From Firmicutes bacterium UBA4881 (GTDB lineage: Bacteria > Bacillota > DTU065): DNA of 37,175 nt. The stretch covers positions 36,615-73,789 of the forward strand of contig DHDH01000050.1 of NCBI GenBank assembly GCA_002399235.1, in the 5' to 3' direction. The number at the start of each line of letters is the position of its first letter. The first letter of the stretch is position 1. Below the pieces are notes generated by a model. That model did not search any database. It was not told where the DNA came from and worked only from the letters and a program-made list of their open reading frames with translations. Both the position numbers and the translations under genes were made by a program. Positions 8,057 through 17,505 of the stretch are shown here, piece after piece.

Positions 8057-8934
8057 TTTTTAGATCTAGATTTATTTATTAGACGCTCGGAAAGCTTAGT
8101 ATGTTCTTTGTTAGTTCGTTTGGGTAGAGCCAAAGCCATAATATTATGAAAGATTTCGTGGTAGCGGTAAAGGTTTAGTTTAGCTAACTCATCTACTACA
8201 ATGCCTAAAAGACGAGATTCTACATAGACCAAGTCATCGAGGCTATAACTTTTCTTTAGTCCGGACGCCAGAAGACCATTAAATCTGTTTTTTTTCAGGT
8301 CAGAAGGCCAGTCCTCTAGGCAGTCAAGGAGATAAACCAGCTTTCCCAAAGCTTCCCCTAAACGAAATAGGTGTACAGTGTTTTGCTGATTGTCGGTTAA
8401 AGAAGCTGTATAAGCAAAGATCAAACCAACGGCCTGACCTGTGGGGATCAAAAGATCATCAAGAATTATATCGGAGGCAATCTCTAACTTGCTTTGTTCT
8501 TGATCTAATTCATCTAACTTGGCAACATCAAGACCAGATGTTGCCAAACGGTCTTTGGCAGCGATTAAGGGCCGGGAACATATTGATAATAAGGGAGCAG
8601 CAAAATGCTTATCGCGTTTTAAATCCTTTAATTTATAATACCCCATTAAAAGAGTAGCATCAGCTGCGAAACTTATGGAGGGATCATCTGGTGGTATTAC
8701 CCCACGACCTAATTCACCACTTACAGGACAGAACAGCCTTTTTTGCTTAGGGGCTGTTTTCCTTTGAGCAGCAACTAACAGCGAAAGTAGGGTAGCTTCA
8801 TAACCTGTAGCTAGACGAAAAAGGAAGTTAGTTCTCCGAGAAAGCGCACCGCAAAGCCCACAATAATGTGCTTTATAGTGGTAAGTTTCTCTAAGAGTGA
8901 GATCGAGTTTTAACGGTATAGTATAGCCAAACAT
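8047..8934 (-). CDS. DUF5685 family protein
   Basis: This 295-residue protein matches the DUF5685 pattern: MFGYTIPLKLDL at the start, a CGLC motif at 25-28 followed by GALSRR, and a later CPV. Its function is unknown. Around 204-212 it reads DCLEDWPSD followed by LKKNRFN, inside helical sequence reminiscent of the second aspartate-rich motif of all-alpha isoprenoid synthases. I place the start at 8934 because AGGAGG on the minus strand is one base from the ATG at 8940 but seven bases from this one, and family members begin MFGY. It is a single-gene unit ending in the bidirectional terminator. Confidence 0.75.
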   Translation of the reverse strand: MFGYTIPLKLDLTLRETYHYKAHYCGLCGALSRRTNFLFRLATGYEATLLSLLVAAQRKTAPKQKRLFCPVSGELGRGVIPPDDPSISFAADATLLMGYYKLKDLKRDKHFAAPLLSICSRPLIAAKDRLATSGLDVAKLDELDQEQSKLEIASDIILDDLLIPTGQAVGLIFAYTASLTDNQQNTVHLFRLGEALGKLVYLLDCLEDWPSDLKKNRFNGLLASGLKKSYSLDDLVYVESRLLGIVVDELAKLNLYRYHEIFHNIMALALPKRTNKEHTKLSERLINKSRSKKHC

Positions 8935-9174
8935 AACCATTCCTCCTATTAGTTATTTCCGTGAAATGACTTAGAAAACCTTTTAATAGAAGTCGACATT
9001 AGTAGTTTTCGTTAGATAAGAGCATAACTTATTAGGTCCTAATGCTTATTAACATACAGAAAAACATGTATAAAAGACAAAATTACATGTGGAGATACAA
9101 GAAACAACACTGATATCCCAGCTTAACTTAGCAATGAAACCGATTACTAAGAAAATAAGAATATATATAAGAAA

Positions 9175-9208
9175 AGCCTTGCATTAATATGCAAGGCTGT
9201 AGTATAAT
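9175..9208 (+). promoter_or_regulatory. Arginine operon promoter with ARG-box-like operator
   Basis: TTGCAT (9179-9184) and TATAAT (9203-9208) are separated by 18 bases and sit 30 bases before argC. The -35 and spacer are covered by an interrupted palindrome (10-bp arms, 9175-9198) whose core TGCATTAATATGCA (9180-9193) matches 12 of 14 positions of the ArgR/AhrC consensus TGAATWWWWATTCA. The position is ideal for repression by an arginine-bound ArgR. The rest of 8935-9174 holds no gene that I can support. Confidence 0.65.
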
Positions 9209-9238
9209 TACAGCAAATATTTCGGAGGTGTGAAGGCC

Positions 9239-10252
9239 TTGTACAAAATTGGTATAGTAGGAGCCTCAGGTTATACAGGGGCTGAACTAATTAGGTTATT
9301 AAATAATCATCAGTCAGTAAAAGTAACGAAGATTTATTCACGAAATCATGTTGGTAAAAGCTTAGGAGAGGTCTTCCCAGCCTATTGCCACTCCTCATTA
9401 ACTTTTTTAGACCCGGAAGAGGATGATTTTAAAGATCTTGATCTTCTCTTTTTAGCAGTTCCAGCTGGAGTAGCTGCAACCTATGCCAAACGCTTTAAAG
9501 GCAAAGTAATTGATCTTGGAGCTGACTTTCGCTTTCAGGATGCAGATATTTATGAAAAAGCCTATGGACAAAAGCACATGGCACCAGAATTGTTACCCGA
9601 AGCCACATATGGTTTGCCAGAACTTTTTCGAGATAAGATAAAAAAGAGTCGGATAATTGGCAACCCAGGTTGTTTTCCTACCAGTATCATTTTAGCTCTA
9701 GCTCCACTGCTTAGCTACGGTTATACCGGCGATATAACTATCTCGTCTTTATCTGGGGCATCAGGTGCGGGAAAAACCCTAGCTGAAGGACAACATTTTG
9801 CTCATCGCAACGAGAACTTTGGCCCTTACAAAGTTGGTAACCATCGCCATACACCAGAGATTGAATCAATTTTATCTCTGGTAGCTAATAAGCCACAACA
9901 GGTTGTTTTCGTTCCCCATTTAATACCAACGATCAGGGGTATTGTATCTACCATTTATCTGGAAAAGAATGTCAGTCTTGAGAAAGCTAGACAATTATAT
10001 ACAGAGTTTTATGCCAATGAGTTTTTTGTGAGGGTTAGAAAACCAGGCGAAAATATTGAGACTAAAAATGTGCTTGTTTCTAATTTTGTCGATCTACAGA
10101 TCTATGAAGATGTTCATGCCAACAAACTGATCATTGTAAGCGCTATCGATAACCTTATCAAAGGCGCTTCAGGTCAAGCCATTCAAAATATGAATTTATT
10201 ATTTAATTTACCAGAGACCGAAGCTTTAGAAGCTCTACCGGTCTATCCTTAA
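9239..10252 (+). CDS. argC: N-acetyl-gamma-glutamyl-phosphate reductase
   Basis: ArgC reduces N-acetylglutamyl phosphate to the semialdehyde with NADPH, the third step of arginine synthesis in the cytoplasm. The 337-residue protein has the nucleotide-binding IGIVGASGYTGAELIRLL at the N-terminus and the active-site cysteine in GNPGCFPT. GGAGGTG at 9224-9230 places the start at TTG 9239 (MYKIGIVG), eight bases downstream. A GTG at 9230 overlaps the ribosome site and is less likely. It is the first gene of the arginine operon, directly behind the ARG-box-like promoter, and argJ follows after 12 bases. Confidence 0.95.
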   Translation: MYKIGIVGASGYTGAELIRLLNNHQSVKVTKIYSRNHVGKSLGEVFPAYCHSSLTFLDPEEDDFKDLDLLFLAVPAGVAATYAKRFKGKVIDLGADFRFQDADIYEKAYGQKHMAPELLPEATYGLPELFRDKIKKSRIIGNPGCFPTSIILALAPLLSYGYTGDITISSLSGASGAGKTLAEGQHFAHRNENFGPYKVGNHRHTPEIESILSLVANKPQQVVFVPHLIPTIRGIVSTIYLEKNVSLEKARQLYTEFYANEFFVRVRKPGENIETKNVLVSNFVDLQIYEDVHANKLIIVSAIDNLIKGASGQAIQNMNLLFNLPETEALEALPVYP

Positions 10253-10264
10253 GGGGGAGTTACC

Positions 10265-11452
10265 ATGTGGAAGATAACTGAAGGTGGAATAACAAAACCT
10301 AATGGTTTTTTAGCTGCTGGTGTGCATGCTGGATTTAAAAAGAAAAAATTAGATTTAGCCTTAATTACTTGTGATAAAGCAATAGCAGCAGGTGTTTATA
10401 CTCAAAACGCTTTTGCTGCTAGCCCAGTAAAATTAACTAAAAAGCATATAGCAGGGGGTATTATTAAAGCCCTTGTAGTTAATTCTGGTAACGCTAATGC
10501 TTGCACTGGACTACAAGGGGAGATCAATGCCTTAAAAACAGCTACCTTGGTAGCCAATAAATTAGGTATTGCCACAGAAGAAGTAGCTGTGGCTTCTACA
10601 GGTGTAATTGGTCAACAATTAGATATGGAAAAGATGCAATTAGGCATCGAAGAGGTCACTAGCAAACTCTCCAAAGAAGGTGCTAGTGACGCTATGCAGG
10701 CTATCATGACTACTGACACTTATCCCAAAGAGGTTACTATTGAGTGCAACATAGACGGTATAACCTACACCATAGCAGGTATTGCTAAAGGTTCTGGCAT
10801 GATCCATCCCAATATGGCTACCATGCTCTGTTTTATCACTACTGACTGGCCACTAGATCAGAAAAGCCTCAATAATTGCTTGAAAGAAGCAGTAGAAGAG
10901 AGCTTTAATGCTATCTCCGTAGATGGTGATACCAGCACTAATGATATGTGTTTACTGTTCTCTTCAGAAAAACTACCATCCCTATCACCAGAAAAGTTGC
11001 CAATTTTTCTCCAAGGCTTAAAGATGGTTACAGGTTTTTTGGCTAAAGCTATTGTTCTTGATGGTGAGGGAGCTACTAAACTTTTGAAAATATCTGTCCA
11101 GGGTGCTAATTCGGCAGACGATGCCAAAAAAGCTGCTTGGTCGATTGCTCATTCAGCTTTAGTGAAAACAGCTTTCTTTGGTGAGGATGCTAATTGGGGT
11201 AGAGTTTTATGTGCTGTAGGTTATTCAGGCTGTTATGTCGACCCAACTAAAACTGATCTTTATTTTGGCGATTACCAGATTGTGAAATCGGGCGAAGGTA
11301 CTGGTATTGGTGATATAGAGCTTCTACCTGTTATGAAGAGTAGAGAGATTCCTATTACTTTGAATCTCAACCTTGGTAGTGGTAGTTATACCTGCCAGAC
11401 AACAGATCTCAGTTATGATTATGTAAAAATAAACGGCAGCTACCGTTCTTAG
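10265..11452 (+). CDS. argJ: Glutamate N-acetyltransferase / ornithine acetyltransferase
   Basis: ArgJ moves the acetyl group from N-acetylornithine to glutamate, closing the acetyl cycle. Bifunctional forms also start the pathway from acetyl-CoA. The 395-residue proenzyme has the self-cleavage site KGSGMIHPNMATML, where the chain is cut before Thr to make the alpha and beta subunits. Whether it is mono- or bifunctional cannot be told from sequence by eye. No argA is present in this operon, which favours the bifunctional form. A GGGGGAG ribosome site precedes the ATG. Confidence 0.95.
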   Translation: MWKITEGGITKPNGFLAAGVHAGFKKKKLDLALITCDKAIAAGVYTQNAFAASPVKLTKKHIAGGIIKALVVNSGNANACTGLQGEINALKTATLVANKLGIATEEVAVASTGVIGQQLDMEKMQLGIEEVTSKLSKEGASDAMQAIMTTDTYPKEVTIECNIDGITYTIAGIAKGSGMIHPNMATMLCFITTDWPLDQKSLNNCLKEAVEESFNAISVDGDTSTNDMCLLFSSEKLPSLSPEKLPIFLQGLKMVTGFLAKAIVLDGEGATKLLKISVQGANSADDAKKAAWSIAHSALVKTAFFGEDANWGRVLCAVGYSGCYVDPTKTDLYFGDYQIVKSGEGTGIGDIELLPVMKSREIPITLNLNLGSGSYTCQTTDLSYDYVKINGSYRS

Positions 11453-11463
11453 GAGGGCTTTTA

Positions 11464-12324
11464 GTGTCAGTAGAAAGAGAAAAAGTTAATCTGCTTATTG
11501 AAGCACTTCCCTATATTAAAGCATTAGCTGGCAAAACCATTGTTGTTAAATATGGTGGCCATGCCATGGATAATCTCGAGATAAAAAAAGCTGTAATTCT
11601 TGATCTTATTCTTCTTAAATATGTAGGTATGAACCCAGTTATCGTCCATGGTGGTGGACCCGAGATTAATAGTCTTTTAACCAAATTAAATATCGAATCT
11701 AAGTACCATAAAGGTTTAAGGATTACTGACCAAGAGACAATGGAGATTGTCCAGATGGTCTTAGTTGGGAAAGTGGGCCAAGAGATTGTTACTTTAATCA
11801 ATCGTTATGGTGGTAAAGCTATTGGTCTTTCTGGTAAGGATGCCAATGTTTTAGTAGCTAGGAAGCAACTAGTAGAAGGTGTAGATTTAGGTTTTGTTGG
11901 TGAGATTGATAAAGTTAATACTGAACCTATCGCAAGCATTATTAAAGCTGGTTATATTCCTGTAATAAGCCCGGTGGGCGTAGGTGTCGATGGAGAATCA
12001 TATAACGTTAATGCTGATGTAGCAGCTGGAGAAATTGCAGCAGCGTTAAAAGCTGAAAAGCTGGTCATGCTTACCGATGTCGAAGGCATCTTTGCAGATC
12101 CTAGTAAGCCCGAGAGCTTAATCACAGCTCTGCAAGCCGGGAGAGCGAAGCGGATGATAGAAACAGGTACCATTTCCTCAGGCATGATACCTAAGGTTGA
12201 AGCTTGTGTTAAAGCTATTGAATCGGGAGTAAACCGTACCCACATTATTGATGGCCGTTTACCTCACTCGATGCTTTTAGAGATCTTTACAGATGCCGGT
12301 ATCGGCACGATGGTGGTGAGTTAA
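11464..12324 (+). CDS. argB: Acetylglutamate kinase
   Basis: ArgB phosphorylates N-acetylglutamate, usually the arginine-inhibited step. The 286-residue protein shows the amino acid kinase signatures IVVKYGGHAM near the N-terminus, VIVHGGGPEIN for substrate and phosphate binding, and VMLTDVEGIF near the C-terminal third. An N-terminal helix (VEREKVNLLIEALPYI) is present, as in the arginine-sensitive hexameric enzymes, so feedback inhibition is plausible. The start is a GTG seven bases after AGGAGG, which overlaps the argJ stop. Confidence 0.95.
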   Translation: MSVEREKVNLLIEALPYIKALAGKTIVVKYGGHAMDNLEIKKAVILDLILLKYVGMNPVIVHGGGPEINSLLTKLNIESKYHKGLRITDQETMEIVQMVLVGKVGQEIVTLINRYGGKAIGLSGKDANVLVARKQLVEGVDLGFVGEIDKVNTEPIASIIKAGYIPVISPVGVGVDGESYNVNADVAAGEIAAALKAEKLVMLTDVEGIFADPSKPESLITALQAGRAKRMIETGTISSGMIPKVEACVKAIESGVNRTHIIDGRLPHSMLLEIFTDAGIGTMVVS

Positions 12325-12326
12325 AA

Positions 12327-13508
12327 ATGGATCTAAAAGAAGCTAAATTGCAAGCAGAAAAATATCTTATGCAGACCTATAACCCATATCCAGTGCTTTT
12401 TAAAGAAGGAAAAGGCTCATATCTATACGATGATACCCATAAAAGTTATCTAGATTTTTTCTCCGGGATTGCCGTTAACAATTTAGGTTATAGTCACCCA
12501 AGCGTTATCGCAGCAATCGCGAGTCAGATAAATAAGCTGATGCATGTTTCAAACCTCTACTACACAGAACCAGTTTTAGAAGCAGCAAAAGCTTTAGTAG
12601 AGGCTTCCAAGCTAGATAAAGTCTTCTTCTGTAACAGCGGTACTGAAGCTAACGAAGGAGCTTTGAAGTTAGCTCGTCTCTACGGTTTTAAAAAAGGGAA
12701 AAGACGGATCGTGTCAGCACTAAACTCTTTCCACGGGAGGAGTATGGGTGGTTTGAGCTTAACTGGCCAAGAAAAATACCATCAAGGCTTTGAACCTTTA
12801 ATTCCAGAGATTGCTTACACTATATATAACGATCTAAAAGCTTTAGATCAAGATCTTACCCCGGAAACGGCAGCTCTTATTTTAGAACCAGTTCAAGGTG
12901 AAAGTGGTGTGCATCCTGCCACAAGCGAGTATTTACAAAAAGCAAGAGAACTCTGTAATGAGAGGGATATTCTCCTCATTTTTGACGAAGTACAAACTGG
13001 CATTGGTCGGAGTGGTAAGTTTCTCGCCTATCAAGCCTTGGGAGTTAAACCAGATATTATTACTGTAGCTAAAGGGTTAGGCGGTGGGTTGCCTATAGGT
13101 GCAGTGTTAGCCAAAGAAGAAGTTGCTGTCTTTACACCTGGAAAGCACGCTTCTACTTTTGGTGGTAATCCTGTAGCTGCTAAAGCCGCAGCAACTGTAG
13201 TTAAAGAGATTGCAAACGAAAAGTTTTTAATTGATGTACAAGAGAAAGCAGCTTATCTAAGTCAACTTTTAGCAAAGCCCCATCCCCTTATTAAAGAGGT
13301 TCGTGGCTTAGGCTTAATGATTGGTGTGGAACTAAATATTAAAGCTAACGAGGTTGTTAAAGTTGCTCTCGAAAATGGTCTAGTTATAGGTACAGCTGGT
13401 GAATCTGTAGTGCGACTACTACCTCCTCTTATAATTACTAAAGAAGAGATAGAAAAAGGTATGAAGTTATTCTACGCAGCCTTGGATTGGTGTATGGAGG
13501 GGAGGTAG
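12327..13508 (+). CDS. argD: Acetylornithine aminotransferase
   Basis: ArgD is a PLP-dependent class III aminotransferase that makes N-acetylornithine from the semialdehyde using glutamate. The 393-residue protein has FCNSGTEANEGALKLAR, the cofactor aspartate in LIFDEVQTGIGRSG and the Schiff-base lysine in VAKGLGGGLPIGA. It begins two bases after argB. It may also serve lysine synthesis, as in other bacteria. Its last codons contain the ribosome site of carB. Confidence 0.94.
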   Translation: MDLKEAKLQAEKYLMQTYNPYPVLFKEGKGSYLYDDTHKSYLDFFSGIAVNNLGYSHPSVIAAIASQINKLMHVSNLYYTEPVLEAAKALVEASKLDKVFFCNSGTEANEGALKLARLYGFKKGKRRIVSALNSFHGRSMGGLSLTGQEKYHQGFEPLIPEIAYTIYNDLKALDQDLTPETAALILEPVQGESGVHPATSEYLQKARELCNERDILLIFDEVQTGIGRSGKFLAYQALGVKPDIITVAKGLGGGLPIGAVLAKEEVAVFTPGKHASTFGGNPVAAKAAATVVKEIANEKFLIDVQEKAAYLSQLLAKPHPLIKEVRGLGLMIGVELNIKANEVVKVALENGLVIGTAGESVVRLLPPLIITKEEIEKGMKLFYAALDWCMEGR

Positions 13509-13513
13509 TAGTA

Positions 13514-16500
13514 ATGAAAGTTCTTGTTATAGGCTCAGGACCGATTGTAATTGGGCAAGCTGCAGAATTTGACTACGCTGGCACTCAAGCTTGCAAAGCC
13601 TTAAAAGAGGCTGGAGCTAGTGTTATTCTGGTCAATAGCAATCCCGCAACTATAATGACCGATCCTGAGATGGCAGATAAAGTTTATCTAGAACCACTTA
13701 CGGTTAGTAGCTTAGAAGAGATTATTGCTAAAGAAAGACCAGAAGGGCTACTACCTGGCCTGGGAGGGCAAACCGGCCTTAATCTATCTGCGGAACTGGC
13801 GAAAGCTGGCATTTTAGCTAAATATAATGTGCGGTTATTAGGGACCTCCCTAGAGGCCATTTTAAAAGCAGAAGATAGAGAACTTTTTAAAAAACTGATG
13901 CTAGAGTTAGACGTCCCTGTACCACAAAGCAAGACTGTAACTTCAGTTAGCGATGCCTTAACTTTTGTTAAAGAAGTAGGTTTTCCTCTAATTGTTAGAC
14001 CTGCCTTCACCTTAGGCGGTACAGGCGGTGGTGTGGCTACAGATAACGAGAGTTTAGAATCTATAGTCGCCAGAGGTATAAAAAATAGCCGTATCGGCCA
14101 AGTACTTTTAGAACAAAGTCTTTTAGGCTATAAAGAGATCGAATATGAAGTCATGCGAGATAAAACAGGTCTCTGTCTTACGGTCTGTGGGATGGAAAAT
14201 ATTGACCCCATAGGCGTCCATACAGGTGATAGCATTGTTGTCGCACCAGTCATGACATTATCACCAGCCCAAAATAACATGTTAGAAAGTGTTGCCCATA
14301 AAATAATTGCTGCTTTAGGGATCGAAGGCGGCTGTAATGTACAATTCGCACTTCATCCTGAGACTGACGAGTTTTATATTATCGAAGTTAATCCTCGGGT
14401 CAGCCGCTCTTCAGCATTAGCTTCCAAAGCAACTGGATATCCCATTGCTAAAGTTACGGCTTATTTAGCTTTAGGTAATACTTTAGAGGAGATTAAAAAT
14501 CCGGTAACCCAAAAGAGTTGGGCTCATGAAAGCCCTGTCATTAACCATGTAGTAGTAAAATTTCCTCGGTGGCCATTTGATAAATTCGCCAGTGGTGATC
14601 GCCATTTAGGTACCCAAATGAAAGCTACAGGCGAGATTATGGCCATTGGCGCTAATCTTTACGAAGCTTTAGGTAAAGCAGTACGTTCGTTAGAGATAGG
14701 TAGACAAAGCTATCTAAAAGGGCCAGCTTTCTCAGTAGAACTATTAAGTCAGAACCTGAGTTTTAGCTCTGATGAACGCTTTTTCTATCTGGCCAAAGCT
14801 CTAGCTGGTGGGATGAGTGTTGAGGAAGCAACTAGACTCACTTCCATTACTCCCTACTTTATATTTACCTTGCAAAAGATTGTCTGTGCTGATAATAGCC
14901 CTCAAAGCCATACTCTAAGCGAATTGAAAGCCTTAGGCATTAGTGACCATTCTTTAGCTCCTAGATTAGGGCTTAGTGAAAGTCAACTTCGCCAAGAGCG
15001 AGTTAAAGAGGGTATTGTACCCACTTTCCGTGCTATTGCGACCGAAGCTGGTACTAAAGCTAAAAGTTCCTACTATTATTCAACCTACCAAAAAAGTGAA
15101 CAAGTTGTAAAAACAGTGAATACTGGGATTAAACCAAGAGCTTTAGTCATTGGTTCTGGACCAATTAGAATTGGCCAAGGAATTGAATTTGACTATTGTA
15201 GTGTGCACGCAGTTTGGGCCCTACAAAAGTTAGGCTGGGAAGCTGTAATTGTTAACAATAACCCCGAGACAGTCTCTACAGATTTTGATACTGCAGATCG
15301 TCTCTATTGCGAACCCCTAACAGCAGAGGATGTTTTAGCTGTAGCCAATGAAGAAGCTGTAGACGGTGTAATTGTTCAGTTTGGTGGCCAAACAGCAATT
15401 AATTTAGCCAGTACACTCGCTTTAGAAGGTTTACCAGTCTTAGGAACAGCTATGAGTGCTATTGATTTAGCTGAGGATAGAGAAAAATGTCATGAGCTCC
15501 TAAAACACCTTGGTATTCCCCAAGCTGAAGGTGGTGCAGCTTTCTCTTTACAAGAAGCTATGGGCATTGGCTTGAAGTTAGGTTTTCCTTTAGTAGTACG
15601 TCCTTCTTATGTTCTGGGCGGTAGAGCAATGGAGATTGTTCATAACGAAGAAGAGCTGTACCGTTATCTCCAGTTGGCAGTAGAGATCACCGAAGATCAT
15701 CCAGTGCTTGTGGATAGATATTTAGCTGGTAAAGAGATTGAGATTGACGCAGTTTCTGATGGTACCAATGTGATTATTCCCGGCATAATGGAACATGTCG
15801 AAAGAGCGGGTATTCACTCTGGCGATTCTATCGCTGTCTATCCTGACTCCACATTGAGTAGTCAAGAAGAGATGACAATTGCTCGTTACACTATCTCTAT
15901 CTGCCGAGCCTTTGGTATTAGGGGTGTTGTTAATATTCAGTTTGTTCTTTATAACAAACAGATCTACATTTTAGAGATTAATCCTCGTGGTAGTCGTACA
16001 CTACCCATTATGAGTAAGGTTACGGGTGTCCCCTTAGTAGAACTAGCAATTAGAGCTATGTTAGGAGAATCCCTTCGAAATAACCCTTACGGTTTAGGGC
16101 TCTTACCCAAAAAATCTTATTATGCGGTTAAAGTACCAGTATTCAGTTTTGCTAAGCTGGGTAATGTGGAAGTGGCTTTAGGACCGGAGATGCGTTCTAC
16201 AGGCGAGGTTCTTGGCTTAGGTGAAGATCTCCAAACAGCAATGCATAAGGCCTTAGTTAGCGCAGGAATCTCCCTTAATTCAAGCGATAGAGTCTTAGCT
16301 ACCTCCAATGGTGAGTTAACTCCCATTTTAGAGCGCTTACAAGCAAATGGTGTCGAGGTAGAGATCTGTAAAGACTATCCCTTAAATCAAAAACGATTAA
16401 AAAATGGCGAGTTTAACTTATTAGTGGCACCAGATAAAACTAGAGAGGATTTTCTCCTAAGAAGGCAAGCGGTAGAATACGGCATACCAACAATCTCTAG

Positions 16501-16597
16501 TCCGGATACCTTGAAGGCCGTGCTAGATGGTATGCAAGCTACACTCAAAGCTCCACTAAGTTTAAACGAATATCTAGGAGGAATAGCTAATGATTGA
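13514..16597 (+). CDS. carB: Carbamoyl-phosphate synthase large subunit
   Basis: CarB makes carbamoyl phosphate from bicarbonate, ATP and ammonia delivered by the glutaminase subunit CarA. The 1027-residue protein has two homologous halves, each opening with a VIGSGPIxIGQ motif (near 5 and near 550) followed by ATP-grasp domains. It is shorter than the roughly 1070-residue pyrimidine/general enzyme and close to the arginine-specific CarB of Bacillus. I chose ATG 13514, eight bases after GGAGG (13501-13505), over an upstream in-frame GTG inside argD. No carA lies beside it, although most arg operons with carB carry carAB together. It overlaps argF by eight bases. Confidence 0.95.
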   Translation: MKVLVIGSGPIVIGQAAEFDYAGTQACKALKEAGASVILVNSNPATIMTDPEMADKVYLEPLTVSSLEEIIAKERPEGLLPGLGGQTGLNLSAELAKAGILAKYNVRLLGTSLEAILKAEDRELFKKLMLELDVPVPQSKTVTSVSDALTFVKEVGFPLIVRPAFTLGGTGGGVATDNESLESIVARGIKNSRIGQVLLEQSLLGYKEIEYEVMRDKTGLCLTVCGMENIDPIGVHTGDSIVVAPVMTLSPAQNNMLESVAHKIIAALGIEGGCNVQFALHPETDEFYIIEVNPRVSRSSALASKATGYPIAKVTAYLALGNTLEEIKNPVTQKSWAHESPVINHVVVKFPRWPFDKFASGDRHLGTQMKATGEIMAIGANLYEALGKAVRSLEIGRQSYLKGPAFSVELLSQNLSFSSDERFFYLAKALAGGMSVEEATRLTSITPYFIFTLQKIVCADNSPQSHTLSELKALGISDHSLAPRLGLSESQLRQERVKEGIVPTFRAIATEAGTKAKSSYYYSTYQKSEQVVKTVNTGIKPRALVIGSGPIRIGQGIEFDYCSVHAVWALQKLGWEAVIVNNNPETVSTDFDTADRLYCEPLTAEDVLAVANEEAVDGVIVQFGGQTAINLASTLALEGLPVLGTAMSAIDLAEDREKCHELLKHLGIPQAEGGAAFSLQEAMGIGLKLGFPLVVRPSYVLGGRAMEIVHNEEELYRYLQLAVEITEDHPVLVDRYLAGKEIEIDAVSDGTNVIIPGIMEHVERAGIHSGDSIAVYPDSTLSSQEEMTIARYTISICRAFGIRGVVNIQFVLYNKQIYILEINPRGSRTLPIMSKVTGVPLVELAIRAMLGESLRNNPYGLGLLPKKSYYAVKVPVFSFAKLGNVEVALGPEMRSTGEVLGLGEDLQTAMHKALVSAGISLNSSDRVLATSNGELTPILERLQANGVEVEICKDYPLNQKRLKNGEFNLLVAPDKTREDFLLRRQAVEYGIPTISSPDTLKAVLDGMQATLKAPLSLNEYLGGIAND

Positions 16598-17492
16598 AAG
16601 TCTCAAAGGGCGTGATCTTCTTTCACTGCAAGATCTAACGAGAGAAGAAGTAGAAGCCCTTCTGGCTTTAGCTGTTGATTTACGGCAGAAGAATCAACAA
16701 CTTTTGCCAGGTAAAGTCTTAGGCATGATCTTCTCCAAATCGTCGACAAGGACCAGAATTTCTTTTGAAGTAGCTATGCTACAACTAGGTGGTCAGGCTA
16801 TCTTTCTTTCCTCTCGAGATATTCAATTAGGTCGAGGAGAGACTATAAGAGATACAGCACGAGTACTATCACGTTATTTGGCTGGCATTATGATACGCAC
16901 TTACGCTCAAAGTGAGGTAGAAGAGTTGGCCGAGTTTGCCAATATTCCCATAATCAATGGTCTAACTGATTCTGATCATCCTTGCCAAGCTTTAGCTGAC
17001 TTACTAACGATAAAAGATAATTTTGGTACCATTAATGGGAAACTTGCTTATGTTGGCGATGGTAATAATATGGCTACAGCTCTAATCTGGGCTGCAGCTA
17101 AAACCGGGATGGAGATTGCTATAGCTTCTCCCACGGGTTATGAACCAGATAAAGATGTTGTGGCACAGGCTTTAGCTACCGGTGCCAAAGTGACTGTAAC
17201 CCATGACCCCAAAGAAGCTTGTAAAGGTGCTTTTGCAGTCTACACTGATGTTTGGGCTTCTATGGGCCAGGAAGAGGAAGCTGAAGTGAGAAAGAAAGCT
17301 TTTGCTGGCTATCAAGTCGATGAAAATTTAATGGCTTTAGCAGACAAGAAAGCGATCTTTTTACACTGCTTACCGGCTCATAGAGGCGAGGAAGTTACGG
17401 AGGCAGTTTTAGAAGGAGCCCAAAGTCGAGTTTTCGATGAAGCAGAAAATAGATTACATGCACAAAAAGCAGTTTTAGCTGCGCTTTTATAA
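16590..17492 (+). CDS. argF: Ornithine carbamoyltransferase
   Basis: ArgF joins carbamoyl phosphate and ornithine to give citrulline. The 300-residue protein has the carbamoyl-phosphate site SKSSTRTRISFE, HPCQ, and the ornithine-loop HCLPAHRG, all at standard positions. The start is an ATG preceded by GGAGG, inside the end of carB, so the product of CarB is made next to its user. An anabolic role is likelier than a catabolic arcB role because of the operon context. Confidence 0.95.
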   Translation: MIESLKGRDLLSLQDLTREEVEALLALAVDLRQKNQQLLPGKVLGMIFSKSSTRTRISFEVAMLQLGGQAIFLSSRDIQLGRGETIRDTARVLSRYLAGIMIRTYAQSEVEELAEFANIPIINGLTDSDHPCQALADLLTIKDNFGTINGKLAYVGDGNNMATALIWAAAKTGMEIAIASPTGYEPDKDVVAQALATGAKVTVTHDPKEACKGAFAVYTDVWASMGQEEEAEVRKKAFAGYQVDENLMALADKKAIFLHCLPAHRGEEVTEAVLEGAQSRVFDEAENRLHAQKAVLAALL

Positions 17493-17505
17493 GGAGGCAA
17501 ATAAA

